DNA of 64,000 nt from Notospermus geniculatus (GCA_002633025.1 NMRB01002454.1:41716-105715); one strand, 5' to 3'. Counted from the stretch's first letter, positions 31,896 to 44,123 are shown. Numbers and translations are program-made. The notes: generated by a model from the letters alone, not told the origin.

Positions 31896-32572
31896 CCCAC
31901 TTCCTTTTCCATGCTCAGCGCACCCACCTCAAATCAGACTGATGTCGTCTGCTCTTGCAGTAAAATGAAGAAGGAAGCAATTACATGTCAAACAGCGAAA
32001 CTCATAAGAACATCCGTGAGAAATGTTCTTGCAATAAACAGTGGCATTACAGGGTTTTCAATGGAGTTTTTTGCCAAGGGTCAGTGACCCAAAGTCTTCG
32101 TAACCCAGGGTCAGTTTTCCACATGAGGGATCGATCAGTTTTCCACTTGAGGGATCAAAAGGGTCAGTCTTCAGAGATATGGGGGGTCTAGAGGATCAGA
32201 CATTTTCTTACTTTTCAGTAATGTACAGCATGTTTCCGATGTGAAAATAAAATCTCCTCTCCCAAAATTTTCTGACTACTTCTTCATTACACCAGTAAAC
32301 ATTTCGAATTGGATGCCGTCGAGGAACCAGTCTATGGTGATTGTAGCACAATCTTCAGCACACGCCGATGAACTGATTTGGGGGCCAATCTGTCGGATTT
32401 TTAGCTGCGTCGGTATGACGTTGGTCTGCATGATCATGTGTTAAACAAGGATTTCATGCGTTTATCACCCGGGAGCTGACGGGTCTCCAAAAACCCTGGC
32501 AGTGTTACATGAGCATTCTCTCATTTCAGTGTAGGAGTGAAATACTGCCGACCAATATGGTCTTTTAACTCT
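31896..32572. other. Unassigned sequence
   Basis: Short direct repeats around GATCAGTTTTCCACATGAGG at 32100-32160; otherwise nothing recognised. Confidence 0.4.
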
Positions 32573-32813
32573 TTCATTGCCGTAGGTGACAATCGTCACC
32601 CCCTCTGGCGACTGCCGTAGGCGACCATTGTCGCCCTATGCACAAGGTATGTTCAGTTACTTTGGCTATTCACAGATGGCGCCCCAATCGAAATTACAGG
32701 AATTCCCCTGAGACTGCCATAGGCGACCATCGTCGCCCTATGCAGAAGGTATGTTTAGTTAGTTTGGCTATTCATAGATGGCGCCCCAATCGAAATTAGG
32801 GGATTTCCCCGAG
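32573..32813. repeat. 102 bp tandem duplication
   Basis: Two units start at 32610 and 32712 with GACTGCCGTAGGCGACCATT, each containing TATGTTCAGTTACTTTGGCT and GATGGCGCCCCAATCGAAAT. A partial unit precedes them. GACAATCGTCACC/GGCGACCATTGTCGCC are internally palindromic. Confidence 0.82.
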
Positions 32814-33437
32814 AACGAAGAGCCGGAAACTCGACAGTGTAGCGTACAACTTACCTGGGAAACTCGGCAGTGTACGGGTTAATGTACATGAAATTTCACC
32901 TGACTGCAAGTCAAAACGTGTGAATTTCACCACACTAAACCTCAAAACACCAGAGGTATTCTGGCTTCATTACCACAACACTTAACAGAAACACTTGAAA
33001 AACACAGCTCATGTATCATCAGGGAGTAAAATTCCTTACGAATGTGCCATAAATACACATAAAATGAAGGAAATGAGCAGCAAAATCAATACTTGAGAAG
33101 AAATGAAACAACTAAGAACATGGGTGTTTCCACGCAACATTAGAAATTTATGTGTGAGGAAAGTTACGACATCAACAGTCAATTTCTCACCGCTTTTTTT
33201 GTGTTTTGTACGTACAGCTTGCTGTGCCGTGAGTTCAGCTATAAATTGAGTCCGGCAACATCTAACTACGACCCAATGGAATGTGGAAGTCATGTAATGT
33301 GGGAGAGTTTTGCGGTTTGAGTGATCATGCCTGTCGACCATTTGTGGTTGTTTGCCGATTGTTCACACTGTGCACTGGTTATTCAGGAGCCGCATGTGAT
33401 TAAAGGTCCATAGAAAATCCAACTGTCAATTTCCTAA
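32814..33437. other. Unassigned sequence
   Basis: Nothing recognised; the 101-codon minus frame at 33036-33341 lacks any motif. The motif CCGGCAACATCTAACTACG near 33252 is echoed near 33705-33725. Confidence 0.4.
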
Positions 33438-33683
33438 AGGCCCGTCTACACGATCATACATTTGTTCAAAACATCATCATACATTTTGTATGATGGTGTT
33501 CATGGACAAATGTATGATCGGTGTGGACCGTTTTCCCAACAAGCTTGAATAGCATCCAACACGTATGATGATGTTCAAACTTTTAGCTGCATTGTGTAGA
33601 CGGAAATCCACAACAAGCTTGGACATAATCATACAAATGTATGATGATGTTTTGAACAAATGTATGATCGTGTAGACGGGCCT
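33438..33683. mobile_element. Harbinger-like palindrome W, TAA target duplication
   Basis: AGGCCCGTCTACACGATCAT and the inverse ATGATCGTGTAGACGGGCCT, 246 bp, flanked by TAA at 33435-33437 and 33684-33686. CATACATTTG/CAAATGTATG repeats fill the arms. Confidence 0.82.
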
Positions 33684-34324
33684 TAACTTCCACATTCCAT
33701 TGGGTGATAGTTTGATGTTGCCGGACTTTAGTTTGAAATACCATCGTAATAGCTCACCCTGGTGAGCTGATAATCCAGTGGTGGAAGGTCATATTAAGCA
33801 ATTCAGAAAATCTTATTGAAAATTTGACAGGGAGAGGAAGGATTTCGAAATACATGTTTCAGTTCCAATTCTACCACAAAACCGCGTCACTTTGGAAGAG
33901 GGCACAAAGCTAAAGTGTGGAGGTGGGTGGAACTGGAAACAAAACCAATCAACATGGTCACTGACAAAGATTTGAAGCCAGGCCAGAGTTTTGTCAACAA
34001 TATACATGGAAGAACGCAATTCCAGCTTTGTTTATATGTGAAACATGTTTATCCCACAGCACCACACGAACAAACTGTCACAGCAGGATTGCCAAACCAT
34101 CAATTCTGACTCCTGTCTTGCATCGCAAGAGTCCTGATGAAGCCCTCCTCCCATGGGATCCACAGACCAAAATCAATGGGCCATAAATCCCATCATGTGC
34201 CATCAATAGACATCATCGTATATCAACACATAAACATTTAACTTCTGGGACCACATTCGTAGAGATTAAACTGAATGTCAACCACGGCAGGAGCTGATGT
34301 GAATTCAGTCATATCTATAGCATT

Positions 34325-34350
34325 ACATGTACATGTACATGTACATGTAA
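34325..34350. repeat. ACATGT microsatellite
   Basis: About four ACATGT units. Shorter ACATGTACATGT stretches occur at 26067, 51486, 54290 and 60115. Confidence 0.85.
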
Positions 34351-34484
34351 ATGTTTGATATGACATGTTAGAAACACAAATTTGTCAGCTACAATGGGGC
34401 AAGTGTTTTTAGGATGCCCCAGAGCAAGTCATGACACAGACTACATCTTGTTTTGTGGTGCATTTGGTGCATATGCATTAAATA

Positions 34485-34751
34485 CAGTACGTTGCACAAT
34501 TGACCTCCCTTCTGCACCACGCACCATCCGCAGCGTCATGCACGTACCGTCCTCATATAATCCACGGACGTCACGTGCCGTCATGGAAGGCACGTAGTGA
34601 TGACGTAATGTCATTCGCCTGTGGTGCACGGACGTCACGTAGAAGAGACACGTGACGCACCTGTACCATACGCAATGAACTGAAGCGTACCCTCCGCGTG
34701 ATGTACGCGGAAGGTACGCGGATAAGGGTAGGTCAATTGTGCAACGTAATG
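34485..34751. mobile_element. Family A mariner-like MITE, copy 4
   Basis: 267 bp, CAGTACGTTGCACAATTG at the left and its inverse (one mismatch) at the right, TA on both sides. Confidence 0.87.
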
Positions 34752-34827
34752 TATGCTGATAGAGCCAGATCTCACACATATTAGATGCATGAGTGAGTTC
34801 CTGTATTTGTATTAAATTTTTCCGTCA

Positions 34828-34930
34828 GGGCCGAAGCCATAAGCATCATTGGCCCTGGTAAGTAGACGTGTTGGATTCAAACCCGGGACCTGCTGCTTGC
34901 AAAGCGGACATGGTAACCACTTGGGTCTCC
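34828..34930 (-). mobile_element. tRNA-derived SINE JJ, copy 2
   Basis: The minus strand has GACCCAAGTGGTTACCATGT (box A-like) and GGTCCCGGGTTTGAATCC (box B-like); TTGGCCCTGGTAAGTA matches 26904. Confidence 0.66.
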
Positions 34931-34983
34931 TCAATGAGTTCCTGTCACTTGTGGCAAGTGAAAAATGACATTCTGCGGAACAG

Positions 34984-35138
34984 GGGCCGGTTGCACAAAC
35001 CTCACGATTGCGCTAACTTGGTGTTAGCGCAAACTTTATGTTAGATGACGTAAAAATCCCTTGTCTTTTTACGTCTTTTAACATAATGTTAGCACTAACA
35101 CCAAGTTGGCGCTAAGATGAGTTATGTGCAACCCAGCC
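34984..35138. mobile_element. Harbinger-like palindrome, CAG target duplication
   Basis: GGGCCGGTTGCACAAACC and the inverted GTGCAACCCAGCC, 155 bp, flanked by CAG. The arms contain GGTGTTAGCGC/GCTAACACC and TGACGTAAAAA/TTTTTACGTC. Confidence 0.72.
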
Positions 35139-35916
35139 CAGAACTCTTAAAGGGCCCCCAGAGGCAGCTTTTTAGTGCACACTGATATGATTACTAACAG
35201 AGAATTGATGGCATGAGGATCCAACTTGGGCATCATTTTTGAAGTAAAATTTCATCAGCGTCAAAATTTGATCCACAATTTATCAGTTCATGGTTACTAG
35301 CGCCACCTGTTGTATAGTCGCAGTACTGTTAGTAGCCCAATAGCAAGCTGCCTCTAGAGTCCCTTTAAACCTAACATGTTCTACACCATAGCTCCAAAAT
35401 TCATATCAGACAACTGACCTATAACCTTCCAATGGCGCCATCTCGGATTGAACTTATCATGAAGTGCAGTTCATTGTCCTAGCTCCAATGACAGAATCTG
35501 GTGGATCAATTACGGAAGAAAATTAGTAATCGTCTCGAAAGTGGCAGGTGTCAGACAGAGATATAAAACCTAATACAATTGCTCTTGGGAAATGGAAGGA
35601 TTACTTTTTGCCTTCGTAAAGAACTGGTCACGTATTCACCTTCACACAAATCACCACGGAAGACATAAATTGAGAAACCATGGATTATGCCCCAAAACTT
35701 CGTTTGTCGTCAAAAGTTAAAGTGAGGGTTTATAGTCCGATATCAACAATGGTTGAGGTGTCATTCAACTTTACACTTTAACGCCAGTCTATCCTGAAAC
35801 CTTTTGTCATTTTTTCAAGGGGGGAGGGGGTCAGGGAAAAGATGAAGTGACTTCGTCTTTTTTGGCACCAATGTAATTTTGAGACGGCCCCTAACAGAAT
35901 GCCTCTTTAGAGCTAG
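35139..35916. other. Unassigned sequence
   Basis: Nothing recognised. The GCGCCACCTGTTG phrase near 35293 resembles 28792, possibly a common repeat. Confidence 0.35.
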
Positions 35917-36255
35917 TAAAGTAAACCTGAGAGTAACTTAATGAAGAGCAGGTTTGAGAGAGGGATAATAAATTGACTCTCGTAATTGGTAGAGCAGGTG
36001 AAGTGCACCTGAATTGAGAGGTTACTTGGGAGAAGGATAAAGGTGAAGTGCACCTGAGCTGAAAGGAACAACAGTAACTCAATGGATGGAGAGCAGGTAT
36101 ACTGCATTTGAGATAAGGATAAAGGTGTACCTGAACTGAAAGGAACAACAGGAACTCAATGGATGGAGAGCAGGTTTACTGCACTTGAGAGAAGGATAAA
36201 GGTGAAGTGCACCTGAGCTGAAAGGAACAATAGTAAACAAATGGATGGAGAGCAG

Positions 36256-36361
36256 GGGCCGTATGCATAAAACATCTTAAGTATAAAATTTCCCTTATCT
36301 TTTGTTTGGAACAATAGTTTAAGGGAAATTTTACACTTAAGATGTTTTATGCATACGGCCC
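36256..36361. mobile_element. 106 bp hairpin element I, copy 2, CAG target duplication
   Basis: GGGCCGTATGCATAAAACAT and its inverse. It is inserted in the array unit GAGAGCAGGTATAC, giving GAGAGCAG-element-CAGGTATAC; the 3 bp duplication CAG is proved by the uninterrupted neighbouring units. Confidence 0.92.
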
Positions 36362-36475
36362 CAGGTATACTGCACTTGAGAGAAGGATAAAGGTGAAGTG
36401 CACCTGTGCTGAAAGGAACAATAGTAAACAAATGGATGGAGAGCAGGTATACTGCACTTGAGAGAAGGATAAATC

Positions 36476-36605
36476 CAAGATACAGAAAGGCACAAAATTG
36501 ACACACAAAGTGATAATAAGCAAGAAGTCAATCTCCAGAATTCACGAATTTTCGACCCCAACCGGGGTCTTTTTCAAGTGGAACTTTACAATCTGAAACT
36601 CTAGA
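36476..36605 (-). mobile_element. Repeat M, copy 2
   Basis: Read on the minus strand: GAAAAAGACCCCGGTTGGGG, TCGAAAATTCGTGAATTCTG, GAGATTGACTTCTTGC. It matches 40310-40380. It lies inside the 80 bp array, so it is an insertion. The motif resembles hairpins seen in some Penelope-like retroelements; that is a guess. Confidence 0.5.
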
Positions 36606-36889
36606 ACAATAGTAACTCAATGGACAGAGAGCAGGTATACTAAACTTGAGAGAAAGAAATCAGAAAGGCTCTCAATAGGTAGAGGTAATATAAGGTACAC
36701 CTGTAAGAACAGAAGCAAGAAAGAAAATAAACTGTGTCAAATACACATCATGATGTACCGGTATATTGGTTTTGGAGTGTCTATCACATTCTAATTTATT
36801 TTTGCAAAAGTATTTTCTCTGTGACCTCTACACTACATAAAAAGATATTTATGAAGAAAGAAGACTTTTAGAAGATGTGTGCTGTCATC

Positions 36890-37043
36890 CAGGCGCGGAT
36901 CCAGAGGGTCGCATCGGGCGCGTGCCTCCCCTTTTGGCCAACAAATCTGTAAAACCGACCGTGAAATTCTAGAATTGGGTGCAAATTTCAATGTTCGTAG
37001 CACAGGGCACCCCCTCTTTTCCCAAATCCTGGATCCGCCCCTG
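36890..37043. mobile_element. Family B palindromic MITE, copy 3
   Basis: 154 bp, CAGGCGCGGATCC to GGATCCGCCCCTG, flanked by TCATC on both sides (36885-36889, 37044-37048). Confidence 0.82.
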
Positions 37044-38799
37044 TCATCAGTCATATGACACTGACGAAGTACCATCCCCTCATCTCATCTGACAGGGCAA
37101 GAAACCTGCCACAGGTGGTTTTATCACATTAATTGCTGGAGGATTGACAATTAGCGAAGGTGTCAATATCTATGGGATGAAGGATAGAAAACTAGTGAGC
37201 GATAATTGATCCGTGTTGGGACAACTGACAGAAGGTTGGCAGAGCTGAGAACGAGGACTGTGTGAGTAGGTACGTGTACACACAAGAAAGTCAATATGAC
37301 ACATGAGAAGTGGTTCTCGCTCTTTCAAGGTGACTTGACAAGGCGCACAAATGCAAGCTGCACTTCATTTCCCAAGCAATGGTCGTGAATCTCGCAAATG
37401 AATATGTATGTAAACACTTTCCTCTGAATGGGATTGCTTTAGAACTTTAAGTGCTGACTGCGAATCCTTGCTGTTGGCAAGCAAATGATATTCCGCATTG
37501 GAAGAACTAAAACAAAATTAAAATTCAATGGCACACTCACGTATGTGCAAAAGCAATGAGCAGACATGTCGGAACCAAATCAGCATGAGCAAGAAGAATT
37601 TTGTACACATTTGTGAACAACGAACAGCTGAACAACCTATGTATGGGTTTCTTGATGAGTTTCAATTTGAATGAGGTTGGGGGAATACCGGTACCCGGTA
37701 GAAGAAACGTCACTGTTTTTATCCCTCAGCCAAAGTAGGGCTGTGGGTGTATTGTCGCCATGAAGAGCGTCTGTATGTCTATCTGTCCAGTCACAATTTG
37801 CACTCTGCACATTAACTTGAAAACACCATAGTCACTCATCATTATTTTTGGTGTGGATGTTAGGGTTGGGTAAGTACACAAGCCTGTCAATTTTGTTTGC
37901 ACTCCAATATCCAATATGGCCGCCACAGCCACCATCTTGAATCTATCATTGCAATGTTGGGGCACATCACACATTTTCAACTGAATGAAGGTTAGGCCCA
38001 CTGCTTGCAACATGGCTATCTTTTTAGTGACATATGATTTATTTGACAATATCCATTGCAAACTTCATATAATTCCAGTTAATGTTTTTTAGAACACTTC
38101 GATCGAGACATGAAAATCATACCACAACTATTATAATGAAGAACTCTTCAAAAATAAGAGGAAGGAAAAGCAGGTGTAAAGTTTCTCACATCTCTGTTGC
38201 TAAGCAACAAAACCATCAATATCATTGTGGGTAGGGATAAATGTTTTTTATGATAGAACTAAACGCCTTGATAACTGCCGCAGATGGATTTAGCCACTTT
38301 GTGAGACAAATATCTCAGAAGTGATATGTGCTCAAAGTTATTTCCAACCATCTTGTATTTTTTATGAATTACTGTTAGAATGTTAGCAAGCTGCCTCATG
38401 ATGATGCCAATGCATCAGTGCTCCTGTTCAAACAATTCCTGCGCTGTTTGATAAAGGAACCAAATGCTGCCGGCATAAATTACGAGTTTGACAGTTAAAC
38501 CTTTTGATGAACTTAAAGAAGTCAATACAGTGTGGAAATTAAGAATACTTGAATGTTGGTTTCAAACAAAAAGAAGACCTGTTCAAAATGGTGCTTGCAA
38601 TTGGCACTGAAAGCCACACTGTTGTTCGCTGACATGATTCCTAACACTTTGAAAATCATACTAAAATTTGAGAAGAGTTTGTGTGTTTGTTCGCGATTTT
38701 CTCCAAGACTGACGAACGGATCGCCGCCAAACTTGGTATGCACATGCAGACAGACCTCGGAAGTGTCCTAACGAAGCCCGAATTTTGATATGACATATA
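37044..38799. other. Unassigned sequence
   Basis: About 1.75 kb. The stretch 37730-38060, with AATATCCAATATGGCCGCCA and CACATTTTCAACTGAATGAA, reads like an old dispersed repeat but has no second copy here. No exon was recognised. Confidence 0.4.
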
Positions 38800-38916
38800 G
38801 GCCCGTATTCTAGAACGTTCCTTAACGTTAAGGTCGACCTTAAGTCTATTGTAAAACCATCGAGAACAAGATTTAAGGTGGACCTTAATGTTAAGGAACG
38901 TTCTAGAATACGGCCC
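38800..38916. mobile_element. 117 bp hairpin element V, copy 2, ATA target duplication
   Basis: GGCCCGTATTCTAGAACGTT and the inverse AACGTTCTAGAATACGGCCC, flanked by ATA. The arms (CCTTAACGTTAAGGTCGACC) are related to the 28610 copy. Confidence 0.84.
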
Positions 38917-39828
38917 ATAGTTTTTGAAATATCAAGTTGTTAACAAAAATAACAATGCTGTTTATACCTTTTGACGTCACGACGTCATTGAGATTTCCAT
39001 TGCTTCATCCATGACATCGGCAATGTCATGCACCGAAATGGCGTCATTACACCACTCGAACGGGTATGACATCATTACGTCCCCAAGTACTCACATGAGT
39101 TTAGCAGTTCCCCCACAGAATGAGTATCGGCAATGGTCGACAATAGCGTTGCCGGTGCATCGGCCTGTTTGAGCATCTGATCAGTTGCTGCTGGTTCCAG
39201 GTAGTTGCCAACTGTTGCGGAAACACCATTGCCGGTAGTTGCTTCCAGTCGCAAGGCCAATGTACGCGAAGCTTAAGTCTTCAAAGAGCTGGACATGTTC
39301 ATGAAGTCAACAGATCCAACCATCTTATTACTGTATTGGCCTGTTGTCGTTATAATACAATGGCTCGATGGAACAAACCGTGTCACACGATCGGACAAGA
39401 TCAGAATGCTAATTAGATATGCGGTCAGACAAGATCAGAATGCTAATTAGGTACGCGGTGACCCGAACACTATCGTGACAGTGAGGTGGTAAGATAGGTC
39501 ACTAGTGGATAAACATGAATGCGTGCCAAGCCAAACATGGTAGGAAGGCTCAGATTGATATGAAGAGTGATAATACAGATGACTGAATTGTCTCTGATGG
39601 CTTGGGGGGTCAGCGAAGAATTGATGAAGCTGACAAGATATACAATAAGAAGAATTTTAGTCAGGAAACGACTAATTGAACAACTTTTCAATAACAAGAA
39701 GGAGCTTGTCGAAGAAAATGATAATTACCAAAATCCCCAAATTTCCTTAGCAGTGTTCAAGATTTTTGCCAAAAATCTACACCAATACTGAGTTGGTTAT
39801 GTCGCTAATATAACCTCCTATCAATTTA
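38917..39828. other. Unassigned sequence with short repeats
   Basis: TTTTGACGTCACGACGTCAT at 38970 is CRE-like. AGTTGC-rich stretch at 39178-39245. GACAAGATCAGAATGCTAAT is tandemly duplicated at about 39397-39455. Confidence 0.45.
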
Positions 39829-40102
39829 CAGTACGTTTCACAATTGACCTACCTTTATTCGCGTACCTTCCATGTACGTCACACCAAAGGTATGCTTCAG
39901 GTCACTGTGTATGGTATGGGTGCGTCACACGTCTTTTCTGCGTGATGTCTGCGCACCATGGGCGAATGACGTTATGTCTTCACTGCGTGCCTTTCGCGGT
40001 GGTGCGTGACGTCCGTGGAAGATACGAGGACGGTATGCACATGATGCTGCATGTGGTACATGGTGCGCGGCGCGGAAGGGAGGTCAATTGTGCAATGTAC
40101 TG
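39829..40102. mobile_element. Family A mariner-like MITE, copy 5
   Basis: 274 bp, CAGTACGTTTCACAATTG to CAATTGTGCAATGTACTG, TA on both sides. It lies in the opposite orientation to copy 1, judged by the order of inner motifs. Confidence 0.86.
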
Positions 40103-40262
40103 TAGCTAAGTTTGGATAATTCCAAGATGGCGCAGTGAGTGCCCATCACATTTAGTTTCCGTTTTTCAAAGTTGATGATACACACCTCTGCTTTAGGCCT
40201 AAAGGTTTTGAAGGACTGAGATCGTGGCAAATTCTAAGAGGAATCCCAGAAGTGAATGCTGG

Positions 40263-40440
40263 ATCCCAGAAGTGAATGAGCTGGATAATTAAGATCCAGC
40301 TCATTTACTTCTGGAATCTCTACTGGAAAGTGCCTGAGGAAGACACCGGCTGGGGTCGAAAATTTGCGAAATTCGGAGACCACGTTACTTATACTATCCT
40401 TATACTGTCATTTTTTGTGCTCTATGTTGGATATCAATTA
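40263..40440 (+). mobile_element. Repeat M, copy 3, with leading hairpin
   Basis: CCAGAAGTGAATGAGCTGGA...TCCAGCTCATTTACTTCTGG forms a hairpin at 40263-40314, followed by GAAGACACCGGCTGGGGTCG, AAAATTTGCGAAATTCGGAG and TTTTTTGTGCTCTATGTTGG. The 60-codon frame here has a hydrophobic stretch by chance; I do not call it a gene. Confidence 0.55.
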
Positions 40441-40903
40441 TTCAAAGTCACAGAATAATGGTTGACCGACAGAAACGAAGGAAAACAAGAAATATAAATG
40501 CATCAATTACTACAGAATGTACTAAATAACTAGAGCGAATTACAGATAACTACCGGTACATGTATGCACCATGCAAGCTCACTTTATGACCACAAGGGAA
40601 AGAAACTGTTGACACTGACTGCCAACACCTCATAGCAGACAAACAACGTTACCAAGGAGATTAAAAGCAGGGGAACAGTCACTGGGACCTATGTGAAAGC
40701 TTCGGTTTGCTTTATTGAAATTTTTAACCCTTTCAATCATCGGCAAGCAGCAGAAGTCAGAACCTTCTTTTCAGGTGTGATTCAGACAAACTCAAAGAAA
40801 AGTTGAAATGCCAAAAATTTTCTGCTAACACAGATAAATTCTAAAGCTGCGTTTACCAGACATCCGGAATCTGGTATATGGGATGTGGAAGCGATATGTT
40901 GTA

Positions 40904-41177
40904 CAGTACGCTGCACAATTGACCAGGCACTGTCGCGCACTGACCGTGTACCACATGCAGCGTCATGCACGTACCATCCTTGTATCTTCTGTGGACATCG
41001 TGCACCGCCGCGAAAGGCACACAGTGAAGATGTAACGTCATTCGCCTATGGTGCGCGGATGTCACGCAGAACAGATGCGTGACGCACCCGTACCATATGC
41101 AATGAACTGAAGTGTACCTTCCGCGTGACATATGCGGAAGGTACGCGGATAAAGGTAGGTCAGTTGTACAATGTACT
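40904..41177. mobile_element. Family A mariner-like MITE, copy 6
   Basis: Left end CAGTACGCTGCACAATTG after TA. The right end TGTACAATGTACTCTG is slightly diverged. Confidence 0.83.
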
Positions 41178-41802
41178 CTGTGCGAAAATGCATAGCATAT
41201 ACCGCTTCCGCATTCCATGTGTCCAGTAAATGCAGCTTAAGATGCCAAATTCTACCCACTGTTTTGAGTGACCTGACACAACTGTTTTCCAAATATGTCT
41301 TTTTCTTTCAACATGGGGAGACTTTACTGCCGTTAGAAGCCACCACCAGTTACCGGTCCTAGAACGTCATGGAATTTGATGTCATAGAGAAGAAGTGCAT
41401 GCTACGACATCATCCATGATGACGTGGTTAGTGGCCCTGGACGTCACAAAATTTGATGTCACCGGCAGTCCTCTAACGGTAGTAATGGCTCCCATTAAGC
41501 AGCAACACCCATGAAATTTTGATATACCAACACAAATCAATACAAGGTAGTTTTCTTTCATTAAAGTTTCAACGCCTGCAGTTTTTCAACAGTGTTATCT
41601 ACAAGAAAGAAATGCTATTGTTCACCCCGAAGCAAGTTTTGACATTTACACCAACTGTTTGATGTTTGGGGAACAACAGAGAAAGCTTGAATGGATGGAC
41701 AAATAGTTTTGCTCTCGGCATCTATCAATATTTCAACTTTACAAAATAAACTGAAAGTGAGAAGGCAGCACACGTCCACACAAGTTGACTAACTACATGT
41801 AT
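41178..41802. other. Unassigned sequence
   Basis: Nothing recognised. Confidence 0.4.
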
Positions 41803-42298
41803 AGCCCCGTTTACACTGAGGAACAATTATCGAACTCGGACCAGTCCGAGCACGGATCGCAAAAAAAATAGCAAGAGTAAACGGGACAAGCGTGCCAGGA
41901 ACGGTTCCAAACCAAACCGAGCCGAGACCACCAGTTGGAGGTGGTCTCGGACCGGTCCGAGCATGGATCGGTTCGGTAACACTGCTGTGTAAATGGTAAC
42001 CAATCTCGGCATGGTTGCTAAATTGTGTTCTGCACATGCGCAAATAATGAATGATGTCGTTAGCGGGAATTTCTGAGTGATTTTGCATGGAAGCATCCGT
42101 TTTGTTGTTGTCGTTGTTTGATTTTTTGTTTGATTTTCGTACCTCCAATCGACTTAACTGACTGGAGAGCTCGAAGCACCCGCCAACTTGGCTCGGTTCC
42201 ATTGTGCTGATGTAAACGGGGCAGATCGCCAGATGACCATGTGGGCCGGGACCGGTCCGAGCACGGATCGCTTTTTACGTGACCAGTGTAAACGGGCT
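41803..42298. mobile_element. Harbinger-like element Y, TAT target duplication
   Basis: AGCCCCGTTTACACTG and the inverted CCAGTGTAAACGGGCT, 496 bp, flanked by TAT. The interior has several CGGACCRGTCCGAGCAYGGA palindromes. The 89-137 codon minus frames are by-products. Confidence 0.78.
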
Positions 42299-42432
42299 TA
42301 TGAATTCCGAGAGAATATTCCTGGAATGGGCTTTTAAAATCAACCTCATTTATCAAGACTTTGGGTTCGGAGATCGATTGGACTACTCGCAGGGTACTGA
42401 TGAACACCTTGTTCAACATAGGTCATAACCAT

Positions 42433-42500
42433 CTTTTTTGAAGATGGGGATTTGGCCTAGTGGTTAAGGCATGCTGCCCCTTTAGTGCTGGCGACTGATG
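42433..42500 (+). mobile_element. tRNA-derived SINE head, copy 3
   Basis: GAAGATGGGGATTTGGCCTA, GTGGTTAAGGCATGCTGCCC and GTGCTGGCGACTGATGCC match the 12870-13040 minus-strand SINE; it breaks at an N (42485). Confidence 0.65.
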
Positions 42501-42694
42501 CCTANTCAACCGACTTGAAACCATCATATCGGGTGACTGATGATATTTTGGACTCGGAAAGTTTCTTTACAGGCAGCATGTCATGGGATTGGTGTCTAAT
42601 CCCTCTCTCAGCGTGGGATTCACGCTTCGACAGATATTGCGTTGAACCCCATTGGGACTTAATGATTAAGTTAATCTGAAGATGGAATCCACAG

Positions 42695-42820
42695 CAGGTG
42701 CGGATCCAGAGGGGGCACCCGCCTCCACTTTTAGCCAACAAATCTGTAAAATCGACCATGAAATTCTGGAATTTGTCAATGTTCCTAGCACAGAGCGCCC
42801 CCTCTTCCCAAGTCCTGAAG
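42695..42820. mobile_element. Family B MITE, copy 4 (shortened)
   Basis: CAGGTGCGGATCCAGAGGGG, CCAACAAATCTGTAAAATCG and GCGCCCCCTCTTCCCAAGTC; the right terminus is lost. Confidence 0.75.
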
Positions 42821-43892
42821 TCTGACCCAAGCACACAGCCCTTACTCTACATGGGGTGAGGTTGATAAGTGGCAGTTTAACAACACATCAATACAGGTCT
42901 CCCTTAACGTAGGTATGATTATAGACTGGTACCCAGTCCTAACAATTTTACATTGGACTTTTGCATATGTTAGGACCGGTCGTGCCTATCGCGTTCGTGA
43001 ATCACTAACCGGCTACGACCGGGTCGTGATAAGTATAGGAACTATTCCCCCCCCCCCACCTTTTTATTTTTAACACCTCCATGATTGTTGGATTTACTGG
43101 GTCAAATGGAGGTCACCTTCTATCTGCATTCGCGTACGTCAGCCGTATTATAAATTTTCCAAGTGACGTCACTGGCAGAATTCCTCCAAAAATGGCGGCC
43201 AATACTGGTCCTACCAAATAAGCCACGACTGCAGCGCGCAGGTTGGTAGGATCAGGTACTAGTCTAGTATGTTTAGCGCAGGACAGGGAAGAAATACCAT
43301 GCATGCCCCTTCAAAATCAAAAAGATGTGTTTTGAAGACTTCAGTTTTGCACAGGTGCTGCATGCCGCATTTGTGCAGAAGCTAGAATGGTAGTAAGAGC
43401 ATTTAATTGTTGTTATCAACACCAACCAATATACTCGATCAATAACTACACTATTCTCTTTCAGTTTTCAATGGTAATTCTACCACCAATGATCACATAA
43501 CACTGCATGGCTTCACGCTGAAAGCCATCCAGCTTGGAGTTATTGAATGAATTTCACGTTATTAAACTGCAGATTAAATCTGTTCCGACTGACAACCAAC
43601 TGGAAAATTATTGGCTCATTCATTGGATTTGTAATCTACTCTAGGTGTCAGAGCATCAACCAATTAAAGTGATGGTCATTAGCTCTTTGGATACACGAGG
43701 GCCTATTATACAGAGTGGCACAAAAAAACTGCACATTAGCACATTCCACTGCCCTCAGTCCCCAAACCACTGGTAGGAATGAGTATATTTTTTGGGAAGA
43801 AAAATAACACCAAGATTAACTTCGATTTGGTACAGTAATTTTAGTTCCAGAGCCATTTTGTGAAGCAAAGTCAGAAGTCTTTTTATCTATAA
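42821..43892. other. Unassigned sequence
   Basis: Nothing recognised; a C homopolymer at 43046-43058. Confidence 0.4.
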
Positions 43893-44107
43893 GGCCCCTA
43901 TCACATAGAGCTATACGCTATTTGGTATTCTATGCACATGTCGTTGGGCAATTAAAGCGTATAATGTGAATCGAGCAAGGTTATTTCCATGAGTGGTTTA
44001 CATTAGACTAAACTATTCTGAGGGCACGCTTTTTGTTCGAATCATGCATGTCCGATTTTATACCATATACCGAATAGCGTATACATAAGCTCTATGTAAT
44101 AGGGGCC
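43893..44107. mobile_element. Harbinger-like palindrome X, TAA target duplication
   Basis: GGCCCCTATCACATAGAGCT and the inverted AGCTCTATGTAATAGGGGCC, 215 bp, flanked by TAA; the inner arms are TACGCTATTTGGTA/TACCGAATAGCGTA-like. Confidence 0.83.
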
Positions 44108-44123
44108 TAATCCAGTGAAGTGC

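Larger units (their letters stand above)
35917..36690. repeat. About 80 bp minisatellite, interrupted twice
   Basis: Units carry GTGCACCTGAGCTGAAAGGA, CTCAATGGATGGAGAGCAGG and TATACTGCACTTGAGAGAAG; about six units with length variants. A hairpin element (36256-36361) and a second foreign block (36476-36605) are inserted. Confidence 0.85.

Noticed and set aside
40276-40458. 60-codon frame with a hydrophobic segment
   Set aside because: The sequence is a repeat shared with 28341-28430 and 36476-36605, so the apparent membrane segment is not a gene.
41789-42419. 89-137 codon minus frames
   Set aside because: They are readings of the palindromic element at 41803-42298.
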